DNA of 23,312 nt from Dechloromonas sp. (GCA_017302355.1 JAFLDQ010000045.1:1-23312); one strand, 5' to 3'; positions 7,738 to 16,380 are shown, counted from the stretch's first letter. Made by a program: numbers and translations. Notes: generated from the sequence alone by a model not told the origin.

Positions 7738-9059
7738 CAGTGGCCTCGCGCGGCGCCCTGGCCGAGCATCTCGGCGGTGACCAGGGTGATTCCCTTGGGG
7801 CTGACCTGGAAGCGCTGGCGGTCGGCTTCCGGATCGACGCCGATGACCATGCCTTCGGGAATCCGGCAATGCTTGTCGATGACGCAGCGCTTGAGGACCG
7901 CGCGGCGCCCGACATCGACGCTGGGCAGGATGACCGAATCCTCGACCGAGGACCAGCTATGAACCTGAACGTTCGAGAACAGCAGCGAACGCTTGACCTC
8001 GGCGCCGGAGATGATGCAGCCGCCGGAGACCAGCGAATCGACCGCGGAGCCGCGCCGGTCGGCGTCGTCGAAGACGAACTTGGCCGGCGGCAACTGCTCC
8101 TGATAGGTCCAGATCGGCCACTCCTTGTCATAGATGTTGAGTTCCGGCGTCACCTTGGTCATTTCCATGTTGGCCTCCCAGTAGGCGTCGATGGTGCCGA
8201 CGTCGCGCCAGTAGGGCTGGTGCTGGTCGCTGCCGACGCAGGAATCGGCGAAGCGGTGGGCGAACACGCGGTAGCGCGGCACGATATGCGGGATGATGTC
8301 CTTGCCGAAGTCGCGGCTCGACCCCGCGGTCAGGGCATCCCTTTCGAGCTGGTCGAAGAGGAACTTCGCATTGAAGACGTAGACGCCCATCGAGGCCAGC
8401 GCACGATCGGGCTGCCCGGGCATCGGCGGCGGATTCTGTGGTTTCTCGAGGAAGTCGACCACGCGCTGGTCGTCATCGACGCCCATGACGCCGAATTCGC
8501 GCGCGTCGGCGATCGGCACGTCGATGCAGGCGACGGTCATGTCGGCGTGGTGTTTGGCGTGAAAGGCCAGCATGCGGCCGTAATCCATCTTGTAGATGTG
8601 GTCGCCGGCGACGATCAGGACGTGTTCCGGGTTGTAGCGCCGGAGAAAGTGCATGTTCTGGAAGACCGCGTCGGCGGTTCCCTGGTACCACTGGTCCTCG
8701 TTGATCTGCTGCTGCGCCGGCAGCAGCTGGACGAACTCTTCGAAACGGCCGTCGAGGAAACTCCAGCCGCGCTGGATGTGGAGGATCAGGCTGTGCGCCT
8801 TGTACTGCGTGGCGACGCCGATCTTGCGGATGCCGGAATTGACGCAGTTCGACAGCGTGAAATCGAGGATGCGGAACTTGCCGGCGAAGGGTACTGCCGG
8901 CTTGGTGCGGAAGTCGGTCAGTTGTCGCAGGCGGCTGCCGCGGCCACCGGCGAGGATAATCGCAAACGTGTTGCGGGTCAGGTGGCTGATGAAACGCCAG
9001 TCCGACTGTTCACGCATCTCGCAGTACGCCTGATGCGGGCAGGTGGGACTGTTGGGCAT
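7737..9059 (-). CDS. glgC: Glucose-1-phosphate adenylyltransferase (ADP-glucose pyrophosphorylase)
   Basis: GlgC makes ADP-glucose and pyrophosphate from ATP and glucose-1-phosphate, the committed step of bacterial glycogen synthesis. The 440-residue protein shows the nucleotidyltransferase signature [20 protein letters not shown], then [42 protein letters not shown] with the sugar-phosphate Lys, [16 protein letters not shown], and a C-terminal left-handed beta-helix with the repeats [16 protein letters not shown] and [19 protein letters not shown]. The start at 9059 has AAGGAG at 9067-9072, seven bases upstream. It is the first gene of the run glgC, GH57, GH57, glgP, pgi fragment. A GlgA (synthase) and GlgB (branching enzyme) are not in this window, so synthesis must be completed by genes elsewhere. 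Confidence 0.97.
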   Translation of the reverse strand: MPNSPTCPHQAYCEMREQSDWRFISHLTRNTFAIILAGGRGSRLRQLTDFRTKPAVPFAGKFRILDFTLSNCVNSGIRKIGVATQYKAHSLILHIQRGWSFLDGRFEEFVQLLPAQQQINEDQWYQGTADAVFQNMHFLRRYNPEHVLIVAGDHIYKMDYGRMLAFHAKHHADMTVACIDVPIADAREFGVMGVDDDQRVVDFLEKPQNPPPMPGQPDRALASMGVYVFNAKFLFDQLERDALTAGSSRDFGKDIIPHIVPRYRVFAHRFADSCVGSDQHQPYWRDVGTIDAYWEANMEMTKVTPELNIYDKEWPIWTYQEQLPPAKFVFDDADRRGSAVDSLVSGGCIISGAEVKRSLLFSNVQVHSWSSVEDSVILPSVDVGRRAVLKRCVIDKHCRIPEGMVIGVDPEADRQRFQVSPKGITLVTAEMLGQGAARGH

Positions 9060-9066
9060 GGCGGGT

Positions 9067-9072
9067 CTCCTT
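9067..9072 (-). promoter_or_regulatory. Ribosome binding site of glgC
   Basis: The minus strand reads AAGGAG seven bases before the glgC ATG. It is the only strong Shine-Dalgarno in the glgC to glgP run; the later genes mostly start inside or next to the preceding stop codon, so translation of the operon probably relies on coupling from this site. Confidence 0.7.
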
Positions 9073-9156
9073 GGGCACGATAGTTTGGGATCATACCGCG
9101 TCGGGAGTCGAAAAGGCAGCCGTCGGGTGCGCTTTATCTTGCCAACGAAGGCCGGA

Positions 9157-9184
9157 GCCCCCGGCCCACCGCCTGCCCGGGGGC
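9157..9184 (-). terminator. Possible hairpin terminator or attenuator after glk
   Basis: GCCCCCGG (9157-9164) and CCGGGGGC (9177-9184) form an 8-bp perfect stem with a 12-base loop, directly after the glk stop on the minus strand. There is no run of T after the stem, so this is weak as an intrinsic terminator. It could instead be a pause or mRNA-end structure separating thyA-glk from glgC. Confidence 0.35.
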
Positions 9185-9185
9185 G

Positions 9186-10115
9186 TTACCCGCAACGTGA
9201 CGCGAGCGCCAGCGTGCCCCTGAGACCGAGGCTCTCGTCGGTCACCAGACGGATCGGCATGTCTTCGGCGAGATGCCGGTGCTCGCGTTTGGCGAGGAAG
9301 GCGTCGATGAACGGCGCGTTGTCGAAATGCGGCATCAGCTTGGCGGCGATGCCGCCGGCGAGGAAGACCCCGCCGCGCGCCAGCCAGTGCAGCGCGAGGT
9401 CGCCGGCGAAGGCGCCATAGCATTCGAGCCACAGGCGCAGCGCCGCACCGGCGAGCGGGTCGCCGCCGGCCAGGGCGAGACCGCCGATTTCGCCGGGTTG
9501 CCGCGGTCGACCGCCGAGAAAGGCATGAATCCGGGCGAGGCCGGGGCCGGAGACGATGTCTTCGGTGGTGACCCGCCCGTTGCGCCCGAGCAGCCAGCGC
9601 CACAGGTCGCCCTGTTGCGCGGTCTGCGGCGCGAAGCCGATGTGTCCGCCTTCGCCGGCGATGACCCGGTCGCCGGAGGCTTCGCGGACCAGTCCGGCGA
9701 CGCCGAGTCCCGTCCCCGCCCCGAGGATGACCCGCGGCGCGTCTTCGATCGGCTGGCCGGCGCGCAGCGTGACGATGTGCTCCGGTTCGACCAGCGCCAG
9801 GCCATGGGCGGCGGCGGCGAAGTCGTTGGCCAGGGTCACCCGCGCCATGCCGAAGCGGCGGGCCAGCTCCGCCGCTGCCAGCGACCACGGCAGATAGGTC
9901 AGTCTGGCGCTGTCGCCGTCGGTCGGGCCGGCGACGCCGAAGCAGGCGGATGCGATGGCCGGCCGGCCGGCGAGGAAGTCGCCGAGCAGCGCGTCGAAAG
10001 TCGGGTAGTCGGCGCTGGCGAAACGCTGCTGATGGACGATGCGGATCCGGCCCGCCTCGCTTTCCGCCAGCGCCAGCAGGGTCTTGGTGCCGCCGAGGTC
10101 GCCGCCGAGAATCAT
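9186..10115 (-). CDS. glk: Glucokinase (Glk family)
   Basis: Glucokinase phosphorylates free glucose with ATP to give glucose-6-phosphate. The 309-residue protein has the ASKHA-fold signatures of the proteobacterial Glk family: GGDLGGTKTLLAL at the N-terminus for ATP phosphate binding, FGVAGPTDGD, TLANDFAAAAHG with the probable catalytic Asp, VILGAGTGLGVAG, and GEGGHIGFAPQT. E. coli Glk is 321 residues, so length is normal. It begins three bases after the thyA stop, so the two are probably co-transcribed. In the context of a glycogen-degrading block, its likely task is to capture glucose released by the two GH57 enzymes. No regulatory (ROK-type) helix-turn-helix extension is present. Confidence 0.93.
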   Translation of the reverse strand: MILGGDLGGTKTLLALAESEAGRIRIVHQQRFASADYPTFDALLGDFLAGRPAIASACFGVAGPTDGDSARLTYLPWSLAAAELARRFGMARVTLANDFAAAAHGLALVEPEHIVTLRAGQPIEDAPRVILGAGTGLGVAGLVREASGDRVIAGEGGHIGFAPQTAQQGDLWRWLLGRNGRVTTEDIVSGPGLARIHAFLGGRPRQPGEIGGLALAGGDPLAGAALRLWLECYGAFAGDLALHWLARGGVFLAGGIAAKLMPHFDNAPFIDAFLAKREHRHLAEDMPIRLVTDESLGLRGTLALASRCG

Positions 10116-10118
10116 CGG

Positions 10119-10913
10119 CTAGACCGCGACCTGCGCCGCGATGTGCGGGTGCGGATCATAACCGTCGAGGCGGAAATCGGCGAAGCGGAAGGCGAGGAGG
10201 TCGGTCACCTCGGGGTTGATCCACATCGTCGGCAGGGTGCGCGGCTGGCGGGACAATTGCAGGCGGGCCTGCGCGAAGTGGTTGGAGTACAGGTGCGCGT
10301 CGCCGAAGGTGTGGACGAATTCGCCCGGCCGGTAGCCGCAGACCTGCGCCAGCATCAGCGTCAGCAGCGCGTAGGAGGCGATGTTGAAGGGGACGCCGAG
10401 GAACAGGTCGGCGCTGCGCTGGTAGAGCTGGCAGGAGAGCCTGCCGCCGGCGACGTGGAACTGGAACAGGCAGTGACAGGGCGGCAGGGCCATGCGGTCG
10501 ACGTCGCCCGGGTTCCAGGCCGAAACGATGTGGCGGCGCGAATCCGGGTTGTGCCGCAGGCCATGCGCGAGCTGCGCGATCTGGTCGATGACGCGGCCGT
10601 CCGCGGTTTCCCAGCGCCGCCACTGCTGGCCATAGACCGGGCCGAGGTCGCCGTTGGCGTCGGCCCACTCGTCCCAGATGCGCACGCCGTTCTGCTTGAG
10701 GTAGGCGATGTTGGTATCGCCCTGCAGGAACCACAGCAGCTCGTGGATGATCGACTTGAGGTGCAGCTTCTTGGTCGTCACCAGCGGGAAGCCGCGGGCG
10801 AGGTCGAAACGCATCTGCCAGCCGAAGACCGAGCGGGTGCCGGTGCCGGTGCGGTCGGACTTGTCGTCCCCGTTTTCCAGGACATGGCGCATCAGGTCGT
10901 GGTATTGCTGCAT
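10119..10913 (-). CDS. thyA: Thymidylate synthase
   Basis: ThyA methylates dUMP to dTMP using methylene-tetrahydrofolate. Starting at the ATG at 10913 the protein has 264 residues, the same as E. coli ThyA, and the nucleophile Cys falls at residue 146 in [14 protein letters not shown]. Other family motifs are [45 protein letters not shown] and [10 protein letters not shown]. The frame is open 32 codons further upstream, but that stretch is proline/arginine-rich and unlike the family, so I reject the longer start. In many bacteria folA follows thyA; here glk follows after three bases instead. A TAGAAT hexamer 32 bases upstream of the start could be the -10 box. Confidence 0.97.
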   Translation of the reverse strand: MQQYHDLMRHVLENGDDKSDRTGTGTRSVFGWQMRFDLARGFPLVTTKKLHLKSIIHELLWFLQGDTNIAYLKQNGVRIWDEWADANGDLGPVYGQQWRRWETADGRVIDQIAQLAHGLRHNPDSRRHIVSAWNPGDVDRMALPPCHCLFQFHVAGGRLSCQLYQRSADLFLGVPFNIASYALLTLMLAQVCGYRPGEFVHTFGDAHLYSNHFAQARLQLSRQPRTLPTMWINPEVTDLLAFRFADFRLDGYDPHPHIAAQVAV

Positions 10914-10945
10914 GGGACGAAGGCCGGAACACGGTCGAGGAGCGA

Positions 10946-10951
10946 ATTCTA
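10946..10951 (-). promoter_or_regulatory. Possible -10 box for thyA-glk
   Basis: The minus strand carries TAGAAT, 32 bases upstream of the thyA ATG, in the otherwise GC-rich gap between thyA and the divergent gene at 11079. No convincing TTGACA-like -35 box lies at the right distance. Confidence 0.35.
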
Positions 10952-11015
10952 CATGCTGCGGCGGGGAGCGCGGCGCCGCGATTGACCCGCGGCCGCGCAT
11001 GGTGTCCAATCCCCC

Positions 11016-11050
11016 GATGACCGGCGCCCGCGACGGCGCCGGCGGTCATC
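11016..11050. repeat. Imperfect inverted repeat upstream of the 533-residue gene
   Basis: GATGACCGGCGCC (11016-11028) pairs with GGCGCCGGCGGTCATC (11035-11050), leaving a three-base bulge on one side and a six-base loop. It lies between the divergent thyA and the gene at 11079, ending 15 bases before the GGAG ribosome site of the latter. It may be an operator or an mRNA leader hairpin; it has no T run. Confidence 0.5.
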
Positions 11051-11078
11051 CGCAAGGAGATCTCCGGAGCAGATTGCC

Positions 11079-12680
11079 ATGGCAAGCAAAATTGGGTCGA
11101 TTGCAGAAGATGCGGTCCGGCATGGAACGGAATTGCTGAACAAGCTGCGCGGTCTTGGCGGTCTCGCCGGGAAGAAGGTCGATCATCCGCTGGCGGACCC
11201 GCGGGAAATGCGGCGAATCGTCGATCAGATTTCCGGCGGCGACATCTTCCGGGCGATCGACGAGGTCGGCGGCTGGCTCGAGTCGCTGGAAGGCGTCCGC
11301 GAATTTCCCGAGGACCGCCTGTACGAGGCGGTGAGCAGCCTCGATGACGCGGCACAGCCGCATCTGAAACGCCTGGAGCGGAATTACCTGCACACGCAGA
11401 ACCTCTCACGAACCGAGGCAAAGCGCATCTGGGCCAGCAGCCACGGCTTGTGGACCGTGCTTGCCGCCAGCTACGAGCGCTGCCTGGCCGCCGCCGCCGG
11501 GAAGAGCCGGGTTGCCTCGCGCCTGCGGCAGCATCTGCCGGCGCTCACGGCGCGCCTGATGGCGGCGCTGGCCGCCATCCTGAAGTGGGAGCGGTTCGGT
11601 TACGGGGAATCGGCGGGAGAGGTCTGGCAGCGCCTCGGGGCCGCGCTGCTGTCGGCCGAGGGCGCCGGTGTGGCGACGCGCGCCGTCCAGTTGCATGGGA
11701 GCGTACGCAGGGTCACGAGCGCGCAGCAGGAATTCGTCAAGGCCGTCGCCATCGAGGCCGCGTCGGTGGACAGTCTGCTGCCGCTGGAAGTCGATCTCGC
11801 CGAGCGGCTGATCGCGCATTTCCTGCCGGGCTTCGTGTTTTCCGCAGCGGCCGACGTCGATTCCGTCTACTGGATCGACCTCGCGGCGGCCGAAGCGCCC
11901 CGCCGCCTTGCCCGAAGGCCGGCCGATAAGAGGCCGACCCAGCGCTTCTTCAAGCCGGGCGCGGCGTCTGCCGGAATCGAGGCGCTGCTCAACGATCTCG
12001 AGCACGGACTCGACGTTGCCGCGGACATCAATCTGGGCGGCCACTATCATCCCCGGGTGCTGCTCCCGGTGGTCCGCCATCTCGCCACCTATCTTGCGTC
12101 CGTCCCGCCGCAAAGGCGCCATGAGCGGCACCCGGTCAAGCAGCGCGCCATCGTTCTGCCTGGTCTGGCCAATGCCTACGCAGCCTTTTCCGGGCCATTG
12201 GCGGCTCGCGCCAACGGCGATCCGACGGCGATCTGGGTCATCGAGGATGTCAGCCACGGCGGTTTCGGAGCCGTGCTCGACGCCATTCCCGGCGACTGGC
12301 TCAAGGCCGGGGCGCTGATCGCCGTGCAGCAGGCAGGCCGCGAGGACTGGTGGCTGGGGATCGTTCGCCGCCACCGGCGCACGGGTGAAGCGGAAGTGCG
12401 CATGGGGGTCGAGACCCTCGCCCGGCAGGCGGCGCCGGCCGAACTCAAGCCGCGCGCCGCATCGACCTATGCCGCGGTTCCCGGGATCCGGGTCCTGCTG
12501 ATCCGCGAGGGCGGCGCGCCGGGCGAAGTGCGGGCGGTGATGCCGTTCGGGGCATTCAACCTGCGGACGACGCTGGAATGGAACGACAACGGGACGCGGG
12601 TCGAGCTGGCGCCGGTCGCCATCGTCGAACAGACGGGTGACTTCGAGCTGGCGCGCTATCGGCTGAGCGCGGCCGCCTGA
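11079..12680 (+). CDS. Conserved-looking protein of unknown function, PilZ-like features near the C-terminus
   Basis: The 533-residue product starts at an ATG with GGAG at 11066-11069, nine bases upstream. There is no signal peptide or clear membrane segment. The first ~340 residues look helical, rich in Ala, Leu and Arg. From about residue 385 the chain becomes strand-like: IWVIEDVSHGGFGAVLD recalls the D-x-S-x-x-G signature of PilZ domains, followed by WWLGIVRRHRRTGEAEV (from Trp424) and VGIE-like GVETLAR, then FELARYR near the end. I remember betaproteobacterial hypothetical proteins with this layout, but I cannot name a family. A classical RxxxR upstream of the D-x-S is not obvious, so cyclic-di-GMP binding is only a possibility. 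The gene is divergent from thyA and convergent with mogA, with four bases between stops, so it stands alone. Confidence 0.8.
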   Translation: MASKIGSIAEDAVRHGTELLNKLRGLGGLAGKKVDHPLADPREMRRIVDQISGGDIFRAIDEVGGWLESLEGVREFPEDRLYEAVSSLDDAAQPHLKRLERNYLHTQNLSRTEAKRIWASSHGLWTVLAASYERCLAAAAGKSRVASRLRQHLPALTARLMAALAAILKWERFGYGESAGEVWQRLGAALLSAEGAGVATRAVQLHGSVRRVTSAQQEFVKAVAIEAASVDSLLPLEVDLAERLIAHFLPGFVFSAAADVDSVYWIDLAAAEAPRRLARRPADKRPTQRFFKPGAASAGIEALLNDLEHGLDVAADINLGGHYHPRVLLPVVRHLATYLASVPPQRRHERHPVKQRAIVLPGLANAYAAFSGPLAARANGDPTAIWVIEDVSHGGFGAVLDAIPGDWLKAGALIAVQQAGREDWWLGIVRRHRRTGEAEVRMGVETLARQAAPAELKPRAASTYAAVPGIRVLLIREGGAPGEVRAVMPFGAFNLRTTLEWNDNGTRVELAPVAIVEQTGDFELARYRLSAAA

Positions 12681-12684
12681 CGGC

Positions 12685-13275
12685 CTACCGGCCGCGCGGC
12701 GCGGCCTTGGGACGGAAAGCCCTGACCACCGCGCCGTCGGTTTCCATATAGGGGCCGCCGAGGAGGTCGATGCAGTAGGGCACGGCGGCGAAGATGCCGA
12801 CATGCGTCACCTTGCCCTCGCCATCGCGCACGCCTTCGAGCGTTTCCCGGATCGATTTCGGCTGGCCGGGCAGGTTGATGATCAGGGCCTGCCCGCGGAT
12901 CACCGCGACCTGCCGCGAGAGGATCGCGGTCGGCACGAAGTTGAGGCTGATCCGCCGCATTTCCTCGCCGAAGCCCGGCATTTCCTTGTCGGCGACGGCC
13001 AGGGTCGCTTCCGGGGTGACATCGCGCGGCGCCGGGCCGGTGCCGCCGGTGGTCAGCACCAGATGGCAGCGGCTGCGGTCGACCAGTTCGATCAGCGTAT
13101 TTTCGATCGACTGCCGGTCGTCGGCGATCAGCCGCGTTTCGGGGCGCCACGGCGTGGTCAGTGCGCCGGCCAGCCATTCCCGCAGGGCCGGGATGCCTTG
13201 GTCTTCGTAGATGCCGGTCGAGGCGCGGTCGCTGATCGAGACGAGACCGATGACCAGTTGCTCATTCTTCCCCAT
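12685..13275 (-). CDS. mogA: Molybdopterin adenylyltransferase
   Basis: MogA activates molybdopterin with ATP to give adenylyl-molybdopterin, the step before molybdate insertion in molybdenum cofactor synthesis. The 196-residue protein shows the MogA/MoaB fold motifs: GLVSISDRASTGIYEDQG near the N-terminus, LVLTTGGTGPAPRDVTPEAT with the nucleotide/pterin-binding glycines, and INLPGQPKSIRETL. Length matches E. coli MogA (195). The ATG at 13275 has GGAG about seven bases upstream, within the end of yjgA; the two genes overlap by 14 bases and are probably co-transcribed. A GC-rich hairpin lies over the last codons (12690-12706) but has no T run. The presence of mogA implies molybdoenzymes elsewhere in the genome. 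Confidence 0.95.
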   Translation of the reverse strand: MGKNEQLVIGLVSISDRASTGIYEDQGIPALREWLAGALTTPWRPETRLIADDRQSIENTLIELVDRSRCHLVLTTGGTGPAPRDVTPEATLAVADKEMPGFGEEMRRISLNFVPTAILSRQVAVIRGQALIINLPGQPKSIRETLEGVRDGEGKVTHVGIFAAVPYCIDLLGGPYMETDGAVVRAFRPKAAPRGR

Positions 13276-13804
13276 TCGATGCTCCCTGCTGATCGACTTC
13301 CCGCAGCGCCTGGAAGATGGCGCGGAAACTCTTCGGCGGTTTCCCGGCCGCCTGCTCCTTCAGCGCATTGCGCCGTAACTGACGCAGTTGCTGGAGATCG
13401 GCGCTGGGCCAGGCGGCGGCGATGTCGGCCAGCGCCGCCTCGTCTTCGAGCAGACGCGCGCGCATGCGTTCGAGGCGGTGCAGGCGCGCCGTCTCGGCCG
13501 CCGATTCGCCGCGAATCAGCGCCAGGCCGGCGCGGATCGGCGCGTCGTCGGCGCCGCGCAGCAATTTTCCGAGGTATTGCAGTTGCCGGCGATGGGCGCC
13601 GTGGGCCGTGATCTTCCGGCATTCGCGCACGGTGGCGAGGATGTCTTCGGGCAGGTCGATGCGCTTGAGCTGACCGGCGGAAAGCTCGACGAGTTCGGCG
13701 CCGAGATCGCGCAGTTCGTGCATCGCCTTCTTTTGCCGGGTCTTGGAAGGGCGCTCGCCGCTTTCGGAGAAATCTTCGTCGTGCATGGCAAAGGCGGGTG
13801 GCAT
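13262..13804 (-). CDS. yjgA: YjgA / DUF615 family ribosome-associated protein
   Basis: The product is 180 residues from the ATG at 13804 (E. coli YjgA is 183). Family features are the basic segment PSKTRQKKAMHELRDLGAEL, LVELSAGQLKRIDLPEDI, the KITAHGAHRRQLQYLGKLLR block, and RLERMRARLLEDEAAL. YjgA proteins associate with late 50S ribosomal precursors. The ATG at 13786 is an alternative start; neither has a good Shine-Dalgarno, and 13804 gives the better family length. It is divergent from pmbA, an arrangement found in many beta- and gammaproteobacteria, and overlaps mogA downstream. Confidence 0.92.
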   Translation of the reverse strand: MPPAFAMHDEDFSESGERPSKTRQKKAMHELRDLGAELVELSAGQLKRIDLPEDILATVRECRKITAHGAHRRQLQYLGKLLRGADDAPIRAGLALIRGESAAETARLHRLERMRARLLEDEAALADIAAAWPSADLQQLRQLRRNALKEQAAGKPPKSFRAIFQALREVDQQGASNGEE

Positions 13805-13809
13805 GGGGC

Positions 13810-13818
13810 TGCTATGAT
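13810..13818 (+). promoter_or_regulatory. Extended -10 promoter element for pmbA, inside a near-palindrome
   Basis: TG-C-TATGAT gives an extended -10 box 29 bases before the pmbA ATG. The surrounding GCTATGATAGC (13811-13821) is a near-perfect palindrome, so a -10-like TATCAT is also present on the minus strand facing yjgA. The yjgA ATG at 13804 is then too close for a normal leader from this box unless the later start at 13786 is used. Confidence 0.45.
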
Positions 13819-13847
13819 AGCGGCTTTCCCGCCCGGACGTCCGATTC

Positions 13848-15191
13848 ATGCCCGAAGCCGCCCGCTTTTCCTACCCTTTCGCGACGTTGCAGCAGCTCGC
13901 CGAGGATGTCCTGAAACATGCCCGCGACAAGGGGGCGACCGCCAGCGAAGTCGATGTCTCCGAAGGCTTCGGGCAATCGGTCGGCGTGCGCTGCGATGAA
14001 GTCGAGACCATCGAGTTCAACCGCGACAAGGGCGTCGGCATCACCGTCTATTGCGGCCAGCGCAAGGGCTACGCCAGCACCTCCGATTTCTCGCCGCAAG
14101 CCTTGCGCGAGACCGTCGAGGCGGCGCTCGCCATCGCCCGCTTCACCGCCGCGGACGATTGCGCCGGGCTGGCCGACGCCGCGTTGCTGGCCCGCGACTG
14201 CCCCGATCTGGATTTGCACCATCCGTGGGCGTTGACCGTGGAAGACGCGATCGAGACGGCGCGGCGTTGCGAGCAGGCCGCCTTCGCCGCCAGCCCGCTG
14301 GTCAGCAATTCCGAGGGCGCGTCGATCTCGACGCAGCAGGCGCAGTTCGTGGCGGCCAACAGTCTCGGTTTCATGGGTGGCTACCCGTCGTCGCGCCACT
14401 ACATTTCATGTTCGGTGATTGCCGGCGAAAACGACGCGATGCAGCGCGACGACTGGTACACGACGCATCGCGACGCCGCGCAACTGGAAGACCCGCTGCG
14501 CGTCGGGCGCATCGCCGCCGAGCGCGCCGTCGCGCGGCTCGGCGGGCGCAAGGTGAGGACCGGCGATTTTCCCGTCGTGTTCGAGGCCACGCTCGCCGGC
14601 GGCCTGCTCGGCAGCCTGGTGCATGCGGCGAGCGGCGGCGCGCTCTATCGCAAGTCGTCCTTCCTGCTCGACCACCTCGGCAAGCGGGTCATGCCCGGAT
14701 TCGTGAACATCGGCGAGCGCCCGCATCTCAGATGCGGCCTCGGCAGCACCGCCTTCGACAGCGACGGCGTCGCCACCCGCGATCGCGAGGTGGTCAGCGG
14801 CGGCATCCTGCAGGGCTATTTCCTGAGCGCCTACACGGCGCGCAAGCTGGGCATGCGGACGACGGGCAACGCCGGCGGCAGCCACAACCTGATCATCGAG
14901 CCAGGGGAAATGGGTCTTGACGGCCTGCTGAAGACGATGGGGCGCGGCCTGCTGGTCACCGAACTGCTCGGCCACGGCATCAACTACGTGACCGGCGACT
15001 ATTCGCGCGGCGCCGCCGGCTTCTGGGTCGAGGACGGCCGCATCGCCCATCCGGTCGAGGAGATCACCATCGCCGGCAACCTCAAGGCGATGCTCGCCGG
15101 CATCGTCGCCGTCGGCAACGACGTGCTGGTGCGCGGCGCGAAGCAGACCGGCTCGATCCTGGTCGACCGGATGACCGTCGCCGGCGAGTAG
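13848..15191 (+). CDS. pmbA: Metalloprotease subunit PmbA (TldE)
   Basis: PmbA forms a heterodimer with TldD; together they process peptides such as microcin precursors and degrade unfolded polypeptides. The 447-residue protein (E. coli 450) shows the PmbA/TldE layout: N-terminal EVDVSEGFGQSVGVRCDEVETIE, central SEGASISTQQAQFVAANS, FPVVFEATLAGGLLGSLVHAASG, and the C-terminal GNAGGSHNLIIEPGE and TELLGHGINYVTGDYSRGAAGFW. The HExxxH zinc site belongs to TldD and is not expected here; TldD is not in the window. The start at 13848 lies 29 bases after an extended -10 element, with only a weak ribosome site. Confidence 0.96.
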   Translation: MPEAARFSYPFATLQQLAEDVLKHARDKGATASEVDVSEGFGQSVGVRCDEVETIEFNRDKGVGITVYCGQRKGYASTSDFSPQALRETVEAALAIARFTAADDCAGLADAALLARDCPDLDLHHPWALTVEDAIETARRCEQAAFAASPLVSNSEGASISTQQAQFVAANSLGFMGGYPSSRHYISCSVIAGENDAMQRDDWYTTHRDAAQLEDPLRVGRIAAERAVARLGGRKVRTGDFPVVFEATLAGGLLGSLVHAASGGALYRKSSFLLDHLGKRVMPGFVNIGERPHLRCGLGSTAFDSDGVATRDREVVSGGILQGYFLSAYTARKLGMRTTGNAGGSHNLIIEPGEMGLDGLLKTMGRGLLVTELLGHGINYVTGDYSRGAAGFWVEDGRIAHPVEEITIAGNLKAMLAGIVAVGNDVLVRGAKQTGSILVDRMTVAGE

Positions 15192-15231
15192 AGGTATTAG
15201 GGTTTTCCGCAAGTCGCCAAGGCAGTCGATT

Positions 15232-15240
15232 TGTTAGAAT
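15232..15240 (+). promoter_or_regulatory. Extended -10 promoter element for dctP
   Basis: TG-T-TAGAAT lies 51 bases before the dctP start. The ten bases TTGTTAGAAT recur exactly at 19137-19146 in front of the phosphoglycerate-mutase-family gene. No good -35 box is visible, as is usual for extended -10 promoters. Confidence 0.5.
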
Positions 15241-15277
15241 GAACGGGCTACATTGCCTGACGTTACCAATCACTCTC

Positions 15278-15283
15278 GAGGAG
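15278..15283 (+). promoter_or_regulatory. Strong ribosome binding site of dctP
   Basis: GAGGAG is placed eight bases before the ATG at 15292. It fixes this start rather than the in-frame upstream ATG at 15253, which has none and would bury the twin-arginine motif inside the chain. Confidence 0.75.
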
Positions 15284-15291
15284 ACAATAAA

Positions 15292-16380
15292 ATGCAGCGT
15301 CGTGATTTCCTGAAGAAGGCATCGGTCGGTGCCGCCGCCGGCGCAGCCGCCACCATCGCCGCGCCAGCGATCGCCCAGTCCCAGCCCAGCGTCAAGTGGC
15401 GCCTGACCTCCAGCTTCCCGAAGAGTCTGGACACGATCTACGGCGGCGCCGACGTGCTCGCCAACCGCTTGCGCGCGATAACCGGCGGCAAGTTCGACAT
15501 CCGCGTCTTCCCCGGCGGCGAGATCGTCCCCGGCCTGCAGGCGCTCGACGCCGTCCAGCAGGGCACCGTCGAGTGCTGCCACACCTGCTCGTACTACTAT
15601 GTCGGCAAGGACAAGACCTTCGGCTTCGGCACCGCCGTGCCCTTCGGCATGAACGCCCGCCAGATGAACGCCTGGATCTATTACGGCGGCGGCCAGAAGC
15701 TGCTCGACGAGTTCTACGGCAACTACAACGTCATCTCCTTCGCCGGTGGCAATACCGGTGTCCAGATGGGCGGCTGGTTCCGCAAGGAAGTCAGGAATCT
15801 GGCCGAGGTCAAGGGGCTGAAGATGCGTATCGCCGGCCTCGGCGGCAACGTCTTCGCCGCGCTGGGCGCGGTGCCGCAGCAGATCGCCGGCGGCGACATC
15901 TACCCGGCGCTGGAGAAGGGCACCATCGACGCCGCCGAGTGGGTCGGCCCGTACGACGACGAGAAGCTCGGCTTCTACAAGGTCGCCAAGAACTACTACT
16001 ATCCGGGCTGGTGGGAGCCGGGTCCCGTGATCCACTTCTTCGTCAACAAGAACGAATGGGCCAAGCTGCCCAAGGAGTACCAGGAAGCCTTCCAGGCGGC
16101 CGCGTACGAAGCCAACGTGACGATGATGGCCGAATACGACCACAAGAACCCCGGCGCTCTCTCCCGGCTGCTGCAGAGCGGCGTCAAGCTGCAGGCCTAC
16201 GCTCCCGATATTTTGAACGCCGCCTACGATGCGGCGCAGCAGCTGTACGCCGACGAATCGGCCAAGAACCCGGCGTTCAAGAAGATCTACACCGAGTTCG
16301 ACAAGTACCGGAAGACGCAGAATGCCTGGTTCAGCGTCGCCGAAAACCGGATGGACACCTTCCTGCAGTCGAAGAAATAG
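15292..16380 (+). CDS. dctP: TRAP transporter substrate-binding protein (TakP/DctP type), Tat-exported
   Basis: This periplasmic protein captures a small organic acid and hands it to a DctQM membrane pair that uses the sodium gradient. The 362-residue precursor begins MQRRDFLKK, a twin-arginine signal, followed by an alanine-rich stretch and a probable cut after APAIA at about residue 28. Arg179 in LKMRI is the family residue that holds the substrate carboxylate, and Glu216-Trp217 in DAAEWVGPYDD match the TakP metal/substrate site; YYYPGWWEPG follows. These features point to a 2-oxo acid or similar monocarboxylate, though the ligand cannot be read from sequence. Its membrane partners are probably dctQ-dctM about 0.7 to 2.7 kb downstream on the other strand, with dps between. 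A strong terminator follows the stop. Confidence 0.94.
   Translation: MQRRDFLKKASVGAAAGAAATIAAPAIAQSQPSVKWRLTSSFPKSLDTIYGGADVLANRLRAITGGKFDIRVFPGGEIVPGLQALDAVQQGTVECCHTCSYYYVGKDKTFGFGTAVPFGMNARQMNAWIYYGGGQKLLDEFYGNYNVISFAGGNTGVQMGGWFRKEVRNLAEVKGLKMRIAGLGGNVFAALGAVPQQIAGGDIYPALEKGTIDAAEWVGPYDDEKLGFYKVAKNYYYPGWWEPGPVIHFFVNKNEWAKLPKEYQEAFQAAAYEANVTMMAEYDHKNPGALSRLLQSGVKLQAYAPDILNAAYDAAQQLYADESAKNPAFKKIYTEFDKYRKTQNAWFSVAENRMDTFLQSKK

Noticed and set aside
12690..12706. GGCCGC-loop-GCGGCC hairpin at the 3' end of mogA as a terminator
   Set aside because: It lies inside the last codons of mogA, is short and has no T run; it is expected by chance in DNA this GC-rich.
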